Origin: an uncultured Chitinophagaceae bacterium
Lineage (GTDB): Bacteria > Bacteroidota > Bacteroidia > Chitinophagales > Chitinophagaceae
NCBI GenBank assembly: GCA_937981995.1
Contig: CALJNC010000022.1
Span: 1 to 41,335 of the forward strand
Direction of reading: 5' to 3'
Length of the DNA stretch: 41,335 nt
Shown piece by piece: positions 1-8,570 of this stretch. Position numbers and translations under genes: made by a program. The notes below the pieces were generated by a model. That model saw nothing but the letters and a program-made list of their open reading frames with translations. It had not been told where the DNA came from and ran no database searches. Position 1 is the first letter of the stretch, and every line of letters starts with the position of its first letter.

Positions 1-1272
1 GATAGTCAATTCACCCTTACGCTGCGTAACCATGTTTACTACCTTACTACTAAATTCTTCTGGTACGTCAACAACTAATACCTCATACGGCTCGCATTTT
101 TCACCATCAATTTGTTTTGTAATTACTTGAGGCTGACCAATCGTCAACTCATAGCCTTCGCGTCGCATGGTTTCAATCAATACACCCAAGTGCATAATTC
201 CACGACCATATACTAAGAAGCTATCCGCACTCTCGGTTTTTTCTACGCTTAAGGCTAGGTTCTTTTCAAGCTCTTTATCCAATCGATCACTTATGTGACG
301 ACTGGTTACATATTTACCATCCTTCCCAAAGAAAGGAGAGTTATTAATTCCAAATACCATGTTCATGGTAGGCTCATCAATTTTTATAATTGGTAATGCT
401 TCTGGATTTTCAAGATCAGAAATTGTTTCACCGATATTAAAATCTTCAATTCCTACTACGGCACATATATCACCAGCGCTTACTTCTGTAACACGCTTTT
501 TACCCATGTTCTCAAATATGTACAATTCCTTAATTTTGTGCTTTTGTACACTGCCATCTCTTTTACAAAGTGATACTTGCATACCTTCAGTTAGCGTTCC
601 TCTTTTTACTTTTCCTACCGCAATACGACCTAAGAAAGATGAGAAATCTAATGAAGTAATTTGCATTTGCACATCGCCTTCTTCAGCTTGTGGTGCTGGT
701 ACATGTTCTAAAATTCCGTCCATCAAAGGCGTAATATCATCGCACTGTACATTCTCTGTATTGAACCAGTTAAACTTACCCGAACCATAGAAAGTAGGGA
801 AGTCTAATTGCTCTTCAGTGGCATCAAGCTGGAAGAATAATTCAAACACTGCATCATGTACTTCATCCGGTCGGCAGTTTTCTTTATCTACTTTATTAAT
901 TACAACGATAGGCTGTAAACCAAGTGCCAATGCTTTTTGTAATACGAAACGTGTTTGTGGCATAGGTCCTTCAAACGCATCTACTAATAAGATAACACCA
1001 TCAGCCATTTTCAATACACGTTCTACTTCACCGCCAAAATCGGCGTGACCTGGTGTATCAATTACATTGATTTTTACTCCTTTGTAGGATACCGCAGCAT
1101 TTTTAGAGAAAATCGTGATACCACGCTCTTTTTCTAAATCATTACTATCCATGATGAGCTCACCAGATTCTTCATTATCACGAAATACATCCGTGGCATG
1201 TAATATATTATCAACCAAGGTCGTTTTACCGTGATCAACGTGTGCTATGATGGCGATGTTTCTTATTTCCAT
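1..1272 (-). CDS. typA: TypA/BipA ribosome-associated GTPase (C-terminus beyond window)
   Basis: Translational GTPase of the EF-G-like superfamily that binds the ribosome and helps 50S maturation and stress adaptation. The reading frame is open for 424 codons from the ATG at 1272 to the window edge; it begins MEIRNIAIIAHVDHGKTT, with the G1 loop AHVDHGKT. It continues with the RGITI switch I, DTPGHADFGG (G3) and NKVDKENCRP (G4), all typical of TypA rather than LepA or EF-G. The missing 3' part should encode the rest of the C-terminal domains (family length about 600 residues). It faces away from the DUF3800 gene across 290 bases that hold only promoter-like sequence. Identification is firm; the gene is cut only by the window edge. 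Confidence 0.97.
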   Translation of the reverse strand, partial: MEIRNIAIIAHVDHGKTTLVDNILHATDVFRDNEESGELIMDSNDLEKERGITIFSKNAAVSYKGVKINVIDTPGHADFGGEVERVLKMADGVILLVDAFEGPMPQTRFVLQKALALGLQPIVVINKVDKENCRPDEVHDAVFELFFQLDATEEQLDFPTFYGSGKFNWFNTENVQCDDITPLMDGILEHVPAPQAEEGDVQMQITSLDFSSFLGRIAVGKVKRGTLTEGMQVSLCKRDGSVQKHKIKELYIFENMGKKRVTEVSAGDICAVVGIEDFNIGETISDLENPEALPIIKIDEPTMNMVFGINNSPFFGKDGKYVTSRHISDRLDKELEKNLALSVEKTESADSFLVYGRGIMHLGVLIETMRREGYELTIGQPQVITKQIDGEKCEPYEVLVVDVPEEFSSKVVNMVTQRKGELTI

Positions 1273-1549
1273 TACTATTTGTATTTAAAACCTTTTGACA
1301 CTTTATGATGGGCAAAAATGAGGCCAAGGTTTTTTTCAGTGCGCAAAGGTCGCTTTTTATTTGATATAAAGGGTTATGGGGTGGTGAAATGTTTATTGCG
1401 TATTTTATACAGCTTTATTGGAATTTTATACCATGATGGCTACTTTTTATTAAAAGTGGTCGATTTAAGAGCTTAATAAAGTGAAACAAATATGGAATTC
1501 ATGTAGAAAAGATATGCGTTATAAAAATCCCAAGGTAATTAGTACTTCC

Positions 1550-1557
1550 TAGATTTG
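1550..1557 (+). promoter_or_regulatory. Bacteroidota -7 element (TAGATTTG) for the DUF3800 gene
   Basis: TAGATTTG matches the Bacteroidota -7 consensus TAnnTTTG exactly and ends 5 bases before the GTG start of the DUF3800 gene, so transcription would begin at or next to the start codon. No clear TTTG is seen at the -33 position. The rest of the 1273-1562 gap shows no gene or RNA that I recognise. Confidence 0.45.
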
Positions 1558-1562
1558 TCAGA

Positions 1563-2396
1563 GTGGGTAAAGAGTATTTTATATGGTGTGATGAGTCGGT
1601 AAAAAAAGGGCCGCACTACTCGAATTTTTATGGCGGATTATTAATTAAATCAGAAGATTTAACATTTATTCTAAAAGAGTTTTCTAAGATTCGGGAAGAG
1701 ATAGGAGTAACAGAAGAAATTAAGTGGGGGAAGGTTGATGCAGTTAAATTGCCAGCGTTTATTTCGCTAGTAGATCTCCTTTTCGAACTTATAAAACAAG
1801 GGAAAATTAAGATTCGTATAATGTTTCGGCAAAGTTCTGATGTCCCTAAAGGGCTTTCCGCAGAACAAAGGGAAAATGAGTACTTCATTCTTTATTATCA
1901 GTTTATTAAGCATGCGTTTGGTTTAAAGCATTCAAACAAATTCGGATATAATATTCATCTAAGACTTCATTTTGATGAGATGCCTGATACTATTTCTAAA
2001 GTTCAAAAATTTAAGAGCCATATAAAGGGTTTAGAACGATCTAAAGATTTCCAGAATGCCAACTTAAAAATCAGAAAAGAAGATATTGTAGAGGTTGATT
2101 CGAAGAAGCACTTGCCACTACAATTTCTTGATGTAATTCTAGGAAGCATGCAATTTCGTTTGAATAATCTTCACCGAGCGATCCCTAACGGACAAAAGAG
2201 AAGAGGTAAACGGACAGTAGCTAAGGAACAACTTTACAAGCATATTCTGGCTAAGATATGTGAATTAAAACCGCGTTTCAACATTGGTATATCAACTGGT
2301 AGAACTAAGGCTCAAGATGACTGGGAGGGTCCCTATAGACATTGGAAATTTAAACCAAACAACAGCGATACTGATTCATCAAAATTTAAGAAATAA
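1563..2396 (+). CDS. DUF3800 domain protein
   Basis: 277-residue protein of the DUF3800 family, which is predicted to have an RNase H-like fold; family members often occur in variable or defence-associated regions, but no function can be stated for this one. Family hallmarks are the N-terminal acidic motif FIWCDES (D10, E11), an internal LHFDEM motif, and the C-terminal LPLQFLDVILGS segment matching the usual Q-x-A-D-x-x-x-G signature. The C-terminus is basic. The start is GTG at 1563: an in-frame TAA lies at 1536-1538 and no ATG occurs between, so GTG is the only usual start that keeps the CDES motif. It stands alone between divergent typA and convergent upp with no operon partner, as expected for an accessory gene. 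Confidence 0.75.
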   Translation: MGKEYFIWCDESVKKGPHYSNFYGGLLIKSEDLTFILKEFSKIREEIGVTEEIKWGKVDAVKLPAFISLVDLLFELIKQGKIKIRIMFRQSSDVPKGLSAEQRENEYFILYYQFIKHAFGLKHSNKFGYNIHLRLHFDEMPDTISKVQKFKSHIKGLERSKDFQNANLKIRKEDIVEVDSKKHLPLQFLDVILGSMQFRLNNLHRAIPNGQKRRGKRTVAKEQLYKHILAKICELKPRFNIGISTGRTKAQDDWEGPYRHWKFKPNNSDTDSSKFKK

Positions 2397-2530
2397 AAAA
2401 AGCTCCGTTCTACCTACATAAATCTTTCAAGACAAGCTTGAACATTCGGTGAGCTACAGAGCTTGGCACAAAGATATAGAATTTATAATTAATCTCAATA
2501 GAATTTAACTTTTGGGTAATTAGCCTCCTC

Positions 2531-3181
2531 CTAAAACTGCATTTTACTACCATAAGCCAAGTCACCTGCATCGCCTAAGCCAGGAACTATATAGCCTTTA
2601 GCGGTAAGTTCTTCATCAATATCTGCAATCCAAAAATTGAGCTCAGGATATTTTTTCTTTACATTTTCTATTCCTGCGGTGCATGCAATGGCTACTGCAA
2701 TATGAATGGCGCTTGGTTTGCCGTAAGTGCGCAATTCATCTAAGGCTGTAATTAAGGAAGCGCCTGTAGCTAACATGGGGTCAGCAAGAATTAAAACTTT
2801 CCCTTCCAATTCTGGGCAGGTAACATAGCCCTGCTCAATGGTAAAATCATCACCCTTGCCATGCTTACGATAAGCGGCAATGAAAGAACAATCGGCTTTA
2901 TCAAAATAATTAAGAACACCTTGAAACAAAGGAACGCCAGCACGTAGTATAGTTGTAAGCACAGGTTGCGAACTCATTAAGCTAGATTGTTTTTCGCCGA
3001 ATGGTGTATCTACTTTTTGATTTTCAAAAGGCATGGTCTTACTTATTTCATAAGCAATCACTTCACCTACGCGCTCCATATTTCGTCTAAAGCGCATCCG
3101 ATCTTTTTGAACTTCAGGGTTTCTGAGTTCGTTCATCCAAACTTTTACAAGAGAGTTTTCCTTTGCTAAATGATGTACCAT
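2531..3181 (-). CDS. upp: Uracil phosphoribosyltransferase
   Basis: Pyrimidine salvage enzyme making UMP and pyrophosphate from uracil and PRPP in the cytosol. It is 216 residues long, the usual size. The PRPP-binding loop LADPMLATGASL and the C-terminal uracil-binding segment GYIVPGLGDAGDLAYG are both present, along with TTILRAGVPLFQG near residue 80. The start is ATG at 3181. It is divergent from anmK, with only 52 bases between the two start codons, so the promoters must overlap or be very compact. A second pyrimidine gene, pyrD, lies about 23 kb away. I see nothing abnormal. Confidence 0.96.
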   Translation of the reverse strand: MVHHLAKENSLVKVWMNELRNPEVQKDRMRFRRNMERVGEVIAYEISKTMPFENQKVDTPFGEKQSSLMSSQPVLTTILRAGVPLFQGVLNYFDKADCSFIAAYRKHGKGDDFTIEQGYVTCPELEGKVLILADPMLATGASLITALDELRTYGKPSAIHIAVAIACTAGIENVKKKYPELNFWIADIDEELTAKGYIVPGLGDAGDLAYGSKMQF

Positions 3182-3233
3182 AATTCTACCACCAAATTAC
3201 ACCGAAAACTAAAATATATCTCATTTTTACAAA

Positions 3234-4319
3234 ATGGTTTACCGAGTGATAGGTGTAATGAGTGGAAGCTCCATGGATGGATTAGATATGGCATATTGTG
3301 TGCTTAGCGAAGTAGGTGGGGAATGGAGCTGTGAAATTGAAGCGGCAGATTCTATGGATTTTAGTGAAGAATGGAAAATAAAACTTCCTAAACTCACCGA
3401 ACTATCGGCTAAAGATTTATTACAAACGCATGTAGATTTTGGTCATTATTTGGGCCAACAAATAAATGCGTTTATAGAAAAACATGCCTTAGAGCATAAA
3501 GTACATTTTGTAGCGAGTCATGGTCATACTGTTTTTCATAATCCCGAAATGTCCATGACATTTCAAATGGGTGATGGTGCAAGCATAGCTGCTGAACTTG
3601 AGTTGCCTGTAATTTCTGACTTGCGCAATATGGATATTGCCTTTGGTGGGCAAGGTGCTCCCATTGTTCCTATCGCTGAGAAAATGCTTTGGAGTGGTTA
3701 TGAATATTTTTTAAACCTTGGAGGGATTGCTAATATTGCGCATCATATTCATGACGGAGCTAAGCACGCTGTAGCGTGGGCTTATGATGTTTGCCCAGCT
3801 AATAGAGTTTTAAATGCATTGCTTAATACAATAGATAAAGAGTATGATGATAAAGGAGCGTTAGCCGCTTCGGGTACTTGTGATGGTGTTTTATTAGAAA
3901 AATTAAATGCGCTCGATTACTATCAGCAAGTTGCTCCTAAATCCTTAGCCAATCAATTCGGTTTAGAAGAAGTATTGCCTTTGATAAAAGAAAGTGGCTT
4001 AGAATTAAAACACCAAGTAAGTACAATGGCTGAACATATTGCCATGCAAATTGGCAAAGCCTGCACAACAGAAGGCACTATGCTTATAAGCGGTGGAGGT
4101 GCACATAATGATTATTTATTACAACGGATTGAGCATTATTGTGGATTGAAAAAAGTAATAGTTGAAAAAGCGGACGAACAAACTATAGAATACAAAGAGG
4201 CCGTTGCCATGGCGCTTATGGGAGCTTTACGTTGGCGTGAAGAAGAGAATGTTTTATCAAGTGTTACAGGTGCCAAACAAAATTCAATTGGCGGCGCCCT
4301 TTGGATGGGAAGAAATTAA
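3234..4319 (+). CDS. anmK: Anhydro-N-acetylmuramic acid kinase
   Basis: Cytosolic kinase that hydrolyses and phosphorylates 1,6-anhydro-MurNAc to MurNAc-6-phosphate in peptidoglycan recycling. The N-terminal signature GVMSGSSMDGLDMAY (from residue 7) is diagnostic; further motifs are SHGHTVFHNP, the NLGGIANIA segment, FDVCPAN-like YDVCPANRVLN, and the C-terminal ISGGGAHN nucleotide-binding motif. At 361 residues it is of normal length for Bacteroidota. One base separates its stop codon from the rsmE start codon, so the two are probably translationally coupled; a DUF4159 gene follows in the same unit. Confidence 0.96.
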   Translation: MVYRVIGVMSGSSMDGLDMAYCVLSEVGGEWSCEIEAADSMDFSEEWKIKLPKLTELSAKDLLQTHVDFGHYLGQQINAFIEKHALEHKVHFVASHGHTVFHNPEMSMTFQMGDGASIAAELELPVISDLRNMDIAFGGQGAPIVPIAEKMLWSGYEYFLNLGGIANIAHHIHDGAKHAVAWAYDVCPANRVLNALLNTIDKEYDDKGALAASGTCDGVLLEKLNALDYYQQVAPKSLANQFGLEEVLPLIKESGLELKHQVSTMAEHIAMQIGKACTTEGTMLISGGGAHNDYLLQRIEHYCGLKKVIVEKADEQTIEYKEAVAMALMGALRWREEENVLSSVTGAKQNSIGGALWMGRN

Positions 4320-4320
4320 A

Positions 4321-5022
4321 ATGAGATTTTTTTACGAAGAAAATATTAGTCAAGGTGTTTTTGAGCTTTCGCAAGAAACGGCAAGGCATGTAACGCAGGT
4401 ACTTCGTATGAAAGTAGGCGAGCTATTAATTTTGACGAATGGCAAAGGAACAAAAGCAACCGTAGAAATTGAAAGTAGCAGTAAGCGATTATGCTCCGTA
4501 AAACTTATAAAAGAAGAGCAATTAGAAAACCAAAACCCGGATATTCATTTGGCTATTTCCTTTACAAAAAACAATGCACGCATGGAATGGTTACTTGAAA
4601 AAATCACTGAGATTGGCGTACGCAGTATTTATCCAATAATTACAAATCGTAGTGAACGTAAAGAAATTAAGGCAGAGCGATTTCAAAAAAAACTAATCTC
4701 TGCGATGTTACAAAGTCAGCAATTTCATTTGCCCGTTTTGCATAATCCTATTTCTTTTGAAAAATTAATAGAACAAGATTTCGGTCAAAAGTTCATAGCG
4801 CATTGCGAAAGTGGCTTCGAAAAAATTGAATTGAGTAATTCAAAATTCAACACTAAAAACTCAAAACTAATTACGATTGGTCCAGAAGGCGATTTTACAA
4901 CTAAAGAAATAGAGCTTGCTTTACAACAAAATTTTATGAGTATAAGCCTTGGAAATAATCGCTTACGAACCGAAACAGCAGGCTTGGTTGCCGTAACTTT
5001 ACTACATCATGTATCGCTTTAA
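4321..5022 (+). CDS. rsmE: 16S rRNA m3U1498 methyltransferase (RsmE)
   Basis: SPOUT-fold methyltransferase that methylates N3 of U1498 in 16S rRNA. The 233-residue product starts at ATG 4321 (MRFFYEENISQG), directly after the anmK stop; the frame is open further upstream inside anmK, but that would add residues unlike the family. The N-terminal PUA-like part contains HVTQVLRMKVGE. The SAM-binding knot is seen as ITIGPEGDFTTKEIE and SLGNNRLRTETAGLVA, both classical RsmE motifs. The 3' end overlaps the next gene by 14 bases. Confidence 0.96.
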   Translation: MRFFYEENISQGVFELSQETARHVTQVLRMKVGELLILTNGKGTKATVEIESSSKRLCSVKLIKEEQLENQNPDIHLAISFTKNNARMEWLLEKITEIGVRSIYPIITNRSERKEIKAERFQKKLISAMLQSQQFHLPVLHNPISFEKLIEQDFGQKFIAHCESGFEKIELSNSKFNTKNSKLITIGPEGDFTTKEIELALQQNFMSISLGNNRLRTETAGLVAVTLLHHVSL

Positions 5023-5671
5023 AATTCTACTCACTTTATTCTTAATTAGTTCATTTGCTTTTTCGGCGAATGCACAAAAAATGCAATTGGGATTATTGGT
5101 TTACGGTGGCGGTGGTGACTGGTATGCCAATCCTACAGCCCTTAAAAACTTAGCTCAGTTTGCTAACAAAAGTTTAGGTACGTCATTTTCAAGAGAAGAA
5201 GCGCAAGTGGAAGCAGGAAGTAGTGAGATGTATAATTACCCCATTTTATTTGCTACCGGCCATGGTCGCATTTCATTTAACGATGCTGAGGCTGATAACT
5301 TAAGAACCTATTTAATCGCTGGTGGCTTTTTGCATATTGATGATAACTATGGTATGGATAAATATATCCGTCCTGCTTTTAAAAAAGTTTTTCCTGAGTT
5401 AGAGTTTGTAGAATTGCCATTTTCGCATCCTATATATCATCAGAAATATAATTTTAATAATGGCTTACCTAAAATTCATGAACATGATAAAAAAGCACCC
5501 AAAGGTTATGGCTTAGTATATCGTGGCAGAGTAGTTTGTTTTTATACCAAAGAAACAGATTTGAATGATGGATGGGAAGATCCTGAAATGCATAATGACT
5601 CACCTCAAAAAAGGGCTGCTGCCTTGCAAATGGGAGCCAATATTATTCGTTATGCTTTTATGGGAGATTAG
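5009..5671 (+). CDS. Exported DUF4159 domain protein
   Basis: 220-residue protein with a Sec signal peptide (LLTLFLISSFAFSANAQ, cleavage near residue 22) followed by a single DUF4159 domain. Visible family features are GLLVYGGGGDWYANPT near the mature N-terminus, ILFATGHG, LIAGGFLHIDDNYGMD and the C-terminal GANIIRYAFMGD. DUF4159 resembles a ThuA/GATase-like fold, but no activity is established that I can name. It overlaps rsmE by 14 bases and therefore belongs to the anmK-rsmE transcription unit. An exported location next to a peptidoglycan-recycling kinase hints at an envelope role; that is inference only. Confidence 0.85.
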   Translation: MYRFKILLTLFLISSFAFSANAQKMQLGLLVYGGGGDWYANPTALKNLAQFANKSLGTSFSREEAQVEAGSSEMYNYPILFATGHGRISFNDAEADNLRTYLIAGGFLHIDDNYGMDKYIRPAFKKVFPELEFVELPFSHPIYHQKYNFNNGLPKIHEHDKKAPKGYGLVYRGRVVCFYTKETDLNDGWEDPEMHNDSPQKRAAALQMGANIIRYAFMGD

Positions 5672-5774
5672 TAAAAGGATTTGCTGTAAGATAAGCGTTC
5701 CTTTATCGTCTATTTTATAGCTGTTAAACCCATCACAATTCAGTGAGAGAAGGGCATAAGCACTTTTCTTTATA

Positions 5775-5806
5775 TTTGGGTACGATGGGTTTTGGCAGTA
5801 ACTTTG
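5775..5806 (+). promoter_or_regulatory. Bacteroidota-type promoter of iscU
   Basis: TTTG at 5775-5778 is followed, 24 bases start to start, by TAACTTTG at 5799-5806, an exact match to the TTTG / TAnnTTTG pair of the Bacteroidota housekeeping sigma factor. The expected transcript start is near 5812, giving a leader of about 15 bases before the iscU ATG. The 155-base gap after the DUF4159 gene otherwise shows nothing I can name. Confidence 0.7.
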
Positions 5807-5826
5807 TAAAAATAAAATAGTGAAGC

Positions 5827-6246
5827 ATGGCATATTCAGAGAAAGTATTAGATCATTACAACAATCCTAAAAATGTAGGAACCTTAGATAAAGAAAGCAA
5901 GGCAGTGGGAACTGGCTTGGTAGGAGCACCTGAGTGCGGCGATGTAATGCGTTTGCAAATTGAGGTAGACGAGGCAACGGGAACAATTAAAGATGCAAAA
6001 TTCAAAACATTTGGTTGTGGATCAGCAATTGCTTCTTCAAGTGTAGCTACTGAGTGGTTAAAGGGAAAATCAATTGATGATGCAATTACCATTGACAATA
6101 TGGATATTGTAGAAGAGTTGAGTTTGCCTCCTGTAAAAATTCACTGTTCGGTTTTGGCTGAGGATGCAATCAAATCAGCGATTAATGATTACAGAGTAAA
6201 AAATGGTCTTCCTGAGCTTGAGCTTGAGGAGAAAATTGTACACTAA
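5827..6246 (+). CDS. iscU: Fe-S cluster assembly scaffold IscU
   Basis: Scaffold on which [2Fe-2S] clusters are built before transfer to target proteins. All ligand residues are present: C37 and D39 in the PECGD motif, C64 in TFGCGSA, and C107 in KIHCSVLAEDAI. The HscA-chaperone recognition motif LPPVK is at residues 100-104, which marks IscU rather than SufU. Length (139 residues) is normal. It is followed after 14 bases by an A-type carrier gene. The usual cysteine desulfurase gene iscS is not adjacent; the upstream neighbour is the DUF4159 gene, separated by its own promoter. Confidence 0.96.
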   Translation: MAYSEKVLDHYNNPKNVGTLDKESKAVGTGLVGAPECGDVMRLQIEVDEATGTIKDAKFKTFGCGSAIASSSVATEWLKGKSIDDAITIDNMDIVEELSLPPVKIHCSVLAEDAIKSAINDYRVKNGLPELELEEKIVH

Positions 6247-6260
6247 GCTTTATAAAAAAA

Positions 6261-6608
6261 ATGGAAGTAGCACAAGAAAACGGAATATACATTACAGACA
6301 AGGCGAAAGCCAAAGTCTTAGCGCTCATGGCAGATGCTGGAGCGGATGATTCTTACTTTGTGCGTGTAAGTGTTGTAGGAGGTGGTTGTTCAGGATTGAG
6401 CTATAAGCTTGATTTTGATAATGAATCACAGCCTATGGATCAAATGTTTGAAGATAAAGGAATTAAGATTGTATGTGATATGAAAAGCTTTTTATATCTT
6501 GTAAATACGGAGCTTGATTTTAGTGATGGTTTAAATGGTAAAGGGTTCAACTTTATCAACCCGAATGCAAGTCGTTCATGCGGTTGCGGCGAAAGCTTTG
6601 CGGTATAA
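6261..6608 (+). CDS. A-type iron-sulfur carrier (HesB/IscA family)
   Basis: 115-residue A-type carrier that passes Fe-S clusters from the scaffold to apoproteins. The three conserved cysteines are visible: C43 in GGGCSGLSY, and C107 and C109 in the C-terminal SCGCGESF. The fold signature ITDKAKAKV...VRVSVVGGGCSG is typical. Which subfamily it belongs to (IscA, ErpA or SufA) cannot be settled from the sequence, but its place directly behind iscU suggests IscA. A strong terminator follows 24 bases after the stop codon, ending the iscU-iscA unit. Confidence 0.92.
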   Translation: MEVAQENGIYITDKAKAKVLALMADAGADDSYFVRVSVVGGGCSGLSYKLDFDNESQPMDQMFEDKGIKIVCDMKSFLYLVNTELDFSDGLNGKGFNFINPNASRSCGCGESFAV

Positions 6609-6625
6609 ACTTTCAAATTAATTAT

Positions 6626-6660
6626 AAAAAAAGCCAACACAATTGTGTTGGCTTTTTTCT
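6626..6660. terminator. Bidirectional intrinsic terminator
   Basis: Perfect 9-bp stem AGCCAACAC / GTGTTGGCT (6632-6640 with 6645-6653), tetraloop AATT, with an A run on the left and a T run on the right. It lies between the convergent iscA-like gene and the T9SS cargo gene, so it can stop transcription from both sides. Confidence 0.9.
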
Positions 6661-6673
6661 TTATGAGAATATT

Positions 6674-8527
6674 TTACTGAATGCTTATCATTTCTGATAC
6701 AATTTTGCTTGTCTCTGTTTGTATCGTAAATACATAGTTTCCTTTGGGTAGAACACTTGTATTAAAAGAGAACTCATTACGTCCTTTTTTACCTTGTGTA
6801 TTTAATAAATTTTCAACAAGGCGCCCTTGCATATCGTATAAATTGAAGGAGAGATTTTCTTTGCTAGCTAATGTAAAACGAGAGCTAAACTTAGACTCTT
6901 TAATAGGATTTGGAAAAATATCTGATTTTGTTTGAACCGATGGTTGATTAGAAACACTTACAGGCCAATCGCCATTTCTGATTTTTGCAACCCATGCCCT
7001 GTATGTTGAGCCAGGCACATAGGTCCCTGCCATATAGGCAACATTATAATCATTATACATAGTTTGTATTCCAGAGTAATCGCCCCATCGTTCATTTGTA
7101 TCTACTAAATTATTTATTGGGCCAGCACTTTCTTTTACACGTATCATGTCAGAATAGTCTCCATTAAAATTTTTGTACAAAACACTTAAGCCAGGAAAGC
7201 TATCTGTATAGCAGTGAGCTAAATTAAACATAACTCTATGTTCGCCAGGATAACTACCCATATAGGCCATAGAAGGGTATCCATATTCAGTATTTGCATC
7301 AGCAAAAATTTCTGCTTTTACTGTTGGAGTAGCGGAGCTTACATTTTGTATTTCTCCCAAGAGTACACCCGCATTGTTTAAGGTAGGATGTACTGAGTTT
7401 GCACCAAAATGAATATAATCGTTTTCATAAATTGCGGCTAATACCCTGCCGTCGTTCGTCATGAGATAATTGCCATTGCTCATGGAAGGATTCGGCGGAA
7501 AACCGTACGGCACAGGAGATATTACGGCACGTTGGGTCATAACCGCATTGCCTGATTGATAGGAATCATCAATATGCATAATAAAAATACTATCATTACT
7601 TACATCAACATTTCGTACCGAAAGAAAATACATATCATCGCCCATATTGGTTTCTTGGTATTTTGCTGGGCAAATGTTTCGGTACAACTGACCATTGTAT
7701 TTTATGCTATCCCAAAGTGTATACTGCAACGGAGATGCATTATATCCATCATCCTTTTTTATTTGATAGATAACACTTTGTCTAAATCCATTTTGCCAAC
7801 CAATTCCTTCTTGTATTTGATTAAAGGTCATGAATAAATCTTTATCAGAAATTGAAATAATAGGATAGTCACTCCAGGTAGAATCATTAAAAGGATTTCC
7901 GGTAATTTCATAAAAATTCCAACCTGTAAGTGGATCGTTAGACGTAGTGAAACCCATTATAATTCTTGAAGTTGTACTGGTATTACCCGAAAAGCAAACT
8001 AGAACGAAACGATCAGTTTTAGGATCGTACAAAAGTCTTGGATCAGAGACTCTATCAAATTGACCTAGGAAGGGTACAATGTTTACAATGTTTCTAATAC
8101 CTAAAAGCGTACCATTTGTATTGTATACATAAATATTTGAATTTACAGCGCTTATCAATTTGCCGTCATTGGAAATAGCAATGTCATTATCCATAGGTGT
8201 ACCACCTGCATTAGCTAACCAGCCGGTGTCAATTACAGGGTCGGGCGCAATTCCTTGCGTTTTATTTGAAGTGTTATGAGGCTGTAGCTTTGCTAATGTT
8301 TCGGCTCTTCTTTTTTGTGCCAAAGCTTTTTTATTACCAAAATCAGTATAGTATGGTACCGGATGTTGATCCAGATGCACTAGGCTAGGGTTATAAAAAA
8401 CTGCCGGATTATCTTTTAAATTAATCGTGGCCTTCAAAGGCGAGGATAAATTTGTTTTTCTATAATTCTGAGCGAATAAGCTACTGCTTAAAAAAACGAG
8501 TAGCGCTATTATTCCAATACGTTTCAT
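6674..8527 (-). CDS. Secreted protein with T9SS type A sorting domain
   Basis: 617-residue exported protein of unknown function. It has an N-terminal Sec signal (MKRIGIIALLVFLSSSLFAQ). The middle, roughly residues 80-520, contains repeated stretches such as DNDIAISNDGKLISAVNS, DPRLLYDPKTDRFVLVC and YPIISISDKDLFMTFN, which look like blades of a beta-propeller. The last 80 or so residues form a type IX sorting domain: FPNP near residue 540, LYDMQGRLV, and LPKGNYVFTIQT before a short hydrophilic end. The protein is therefore expected on the cell surface or released. Its 3' end faces the iscA-like gene across a shared terminator. It follows pabC on the same strand after 43 bases but has no functional link with it that I can see. 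Confidence 0.88.
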   Translation of the reverse strand: MKRIGIIALLVFLSSSLFAQNYRKTNLSSPLKATINLKDNPAVFYNPSLVHLDQHPVPYYTDFGNKKALAQKRRAETLAKLQPHNTSNKTQGIAPDPVIDTGWLANAGGTPMDNDIAISNDGKLISAVNSNIYVYNTNGTLLGIRNIVNIVPFLGQFDRVSDPRLLYDPKTDRFVLVCFSGNTSTTSRIIMGFTTSNDPLTGWNFYEITGNPFNDSTWSDYPIISISDKDLFMTFNQIQEGIGWQNGFRQSVIYQIKKDDGYNASPLQYTLWDSIKYNGQLYRNICPAKYQETNMGDDMYFLSVRNVDVSNDSIFIMHIDDSYQSGNAVMTQRAVISPVPYGFPPNPSMSNGNYLMTNDGRVLAAIYENDYIHFGANSVHPTLNNAGVLLGEIQNVSSATPTVKAEIFADANTEYGYPSMAYMGSYPGEHRVMFNLAHCYTDSFPGLSVLYKNFNGDYSDMIRVKESAGPINNLVDTNERWGDYSGIQTMYNDYNVAYMAGTYVPGSTYRAWVAKIRNGDWPVSVSNQPSVQTKSDIFPNPIKESKFSSRFTLASKENLSFNLYDMQGRLVENLLNTQGKKGRNEFSFNTSVLPKGNYVFTIQTETSKIVSEMISIQ

Positions 8528-8570
8528 AAAATAAATTGAGTCTTAAAGATACATGTTTTTTGTGAAGTGC

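Noticed and set aside
359-1048. Two plus-strand reading frames of 143 and 76 codons inside the typA region
   Set aside because: They are antisense to a strongly conserved GTPase frame and resemble no protein family.
1273-1562. Possible small RNA or small gene in the typA/DUF3800 gap
   Set aside because: No stable hairpin with a T run and no conserved-looking short frame could be seen.
2426-2442. Short inverted repeat TTCAAG-ACAAG-CTTGAA after the DUF3800 gene
   Set aside because: A 6-bp stem without a T run; too weak to call a terminator for either convergent gene.
4204-4320. Longer start for rsmE inside anmK
   Set aside because: It adds 39 residues that are anmK in another frame; MRFFYEEN at 4321 is the family start.
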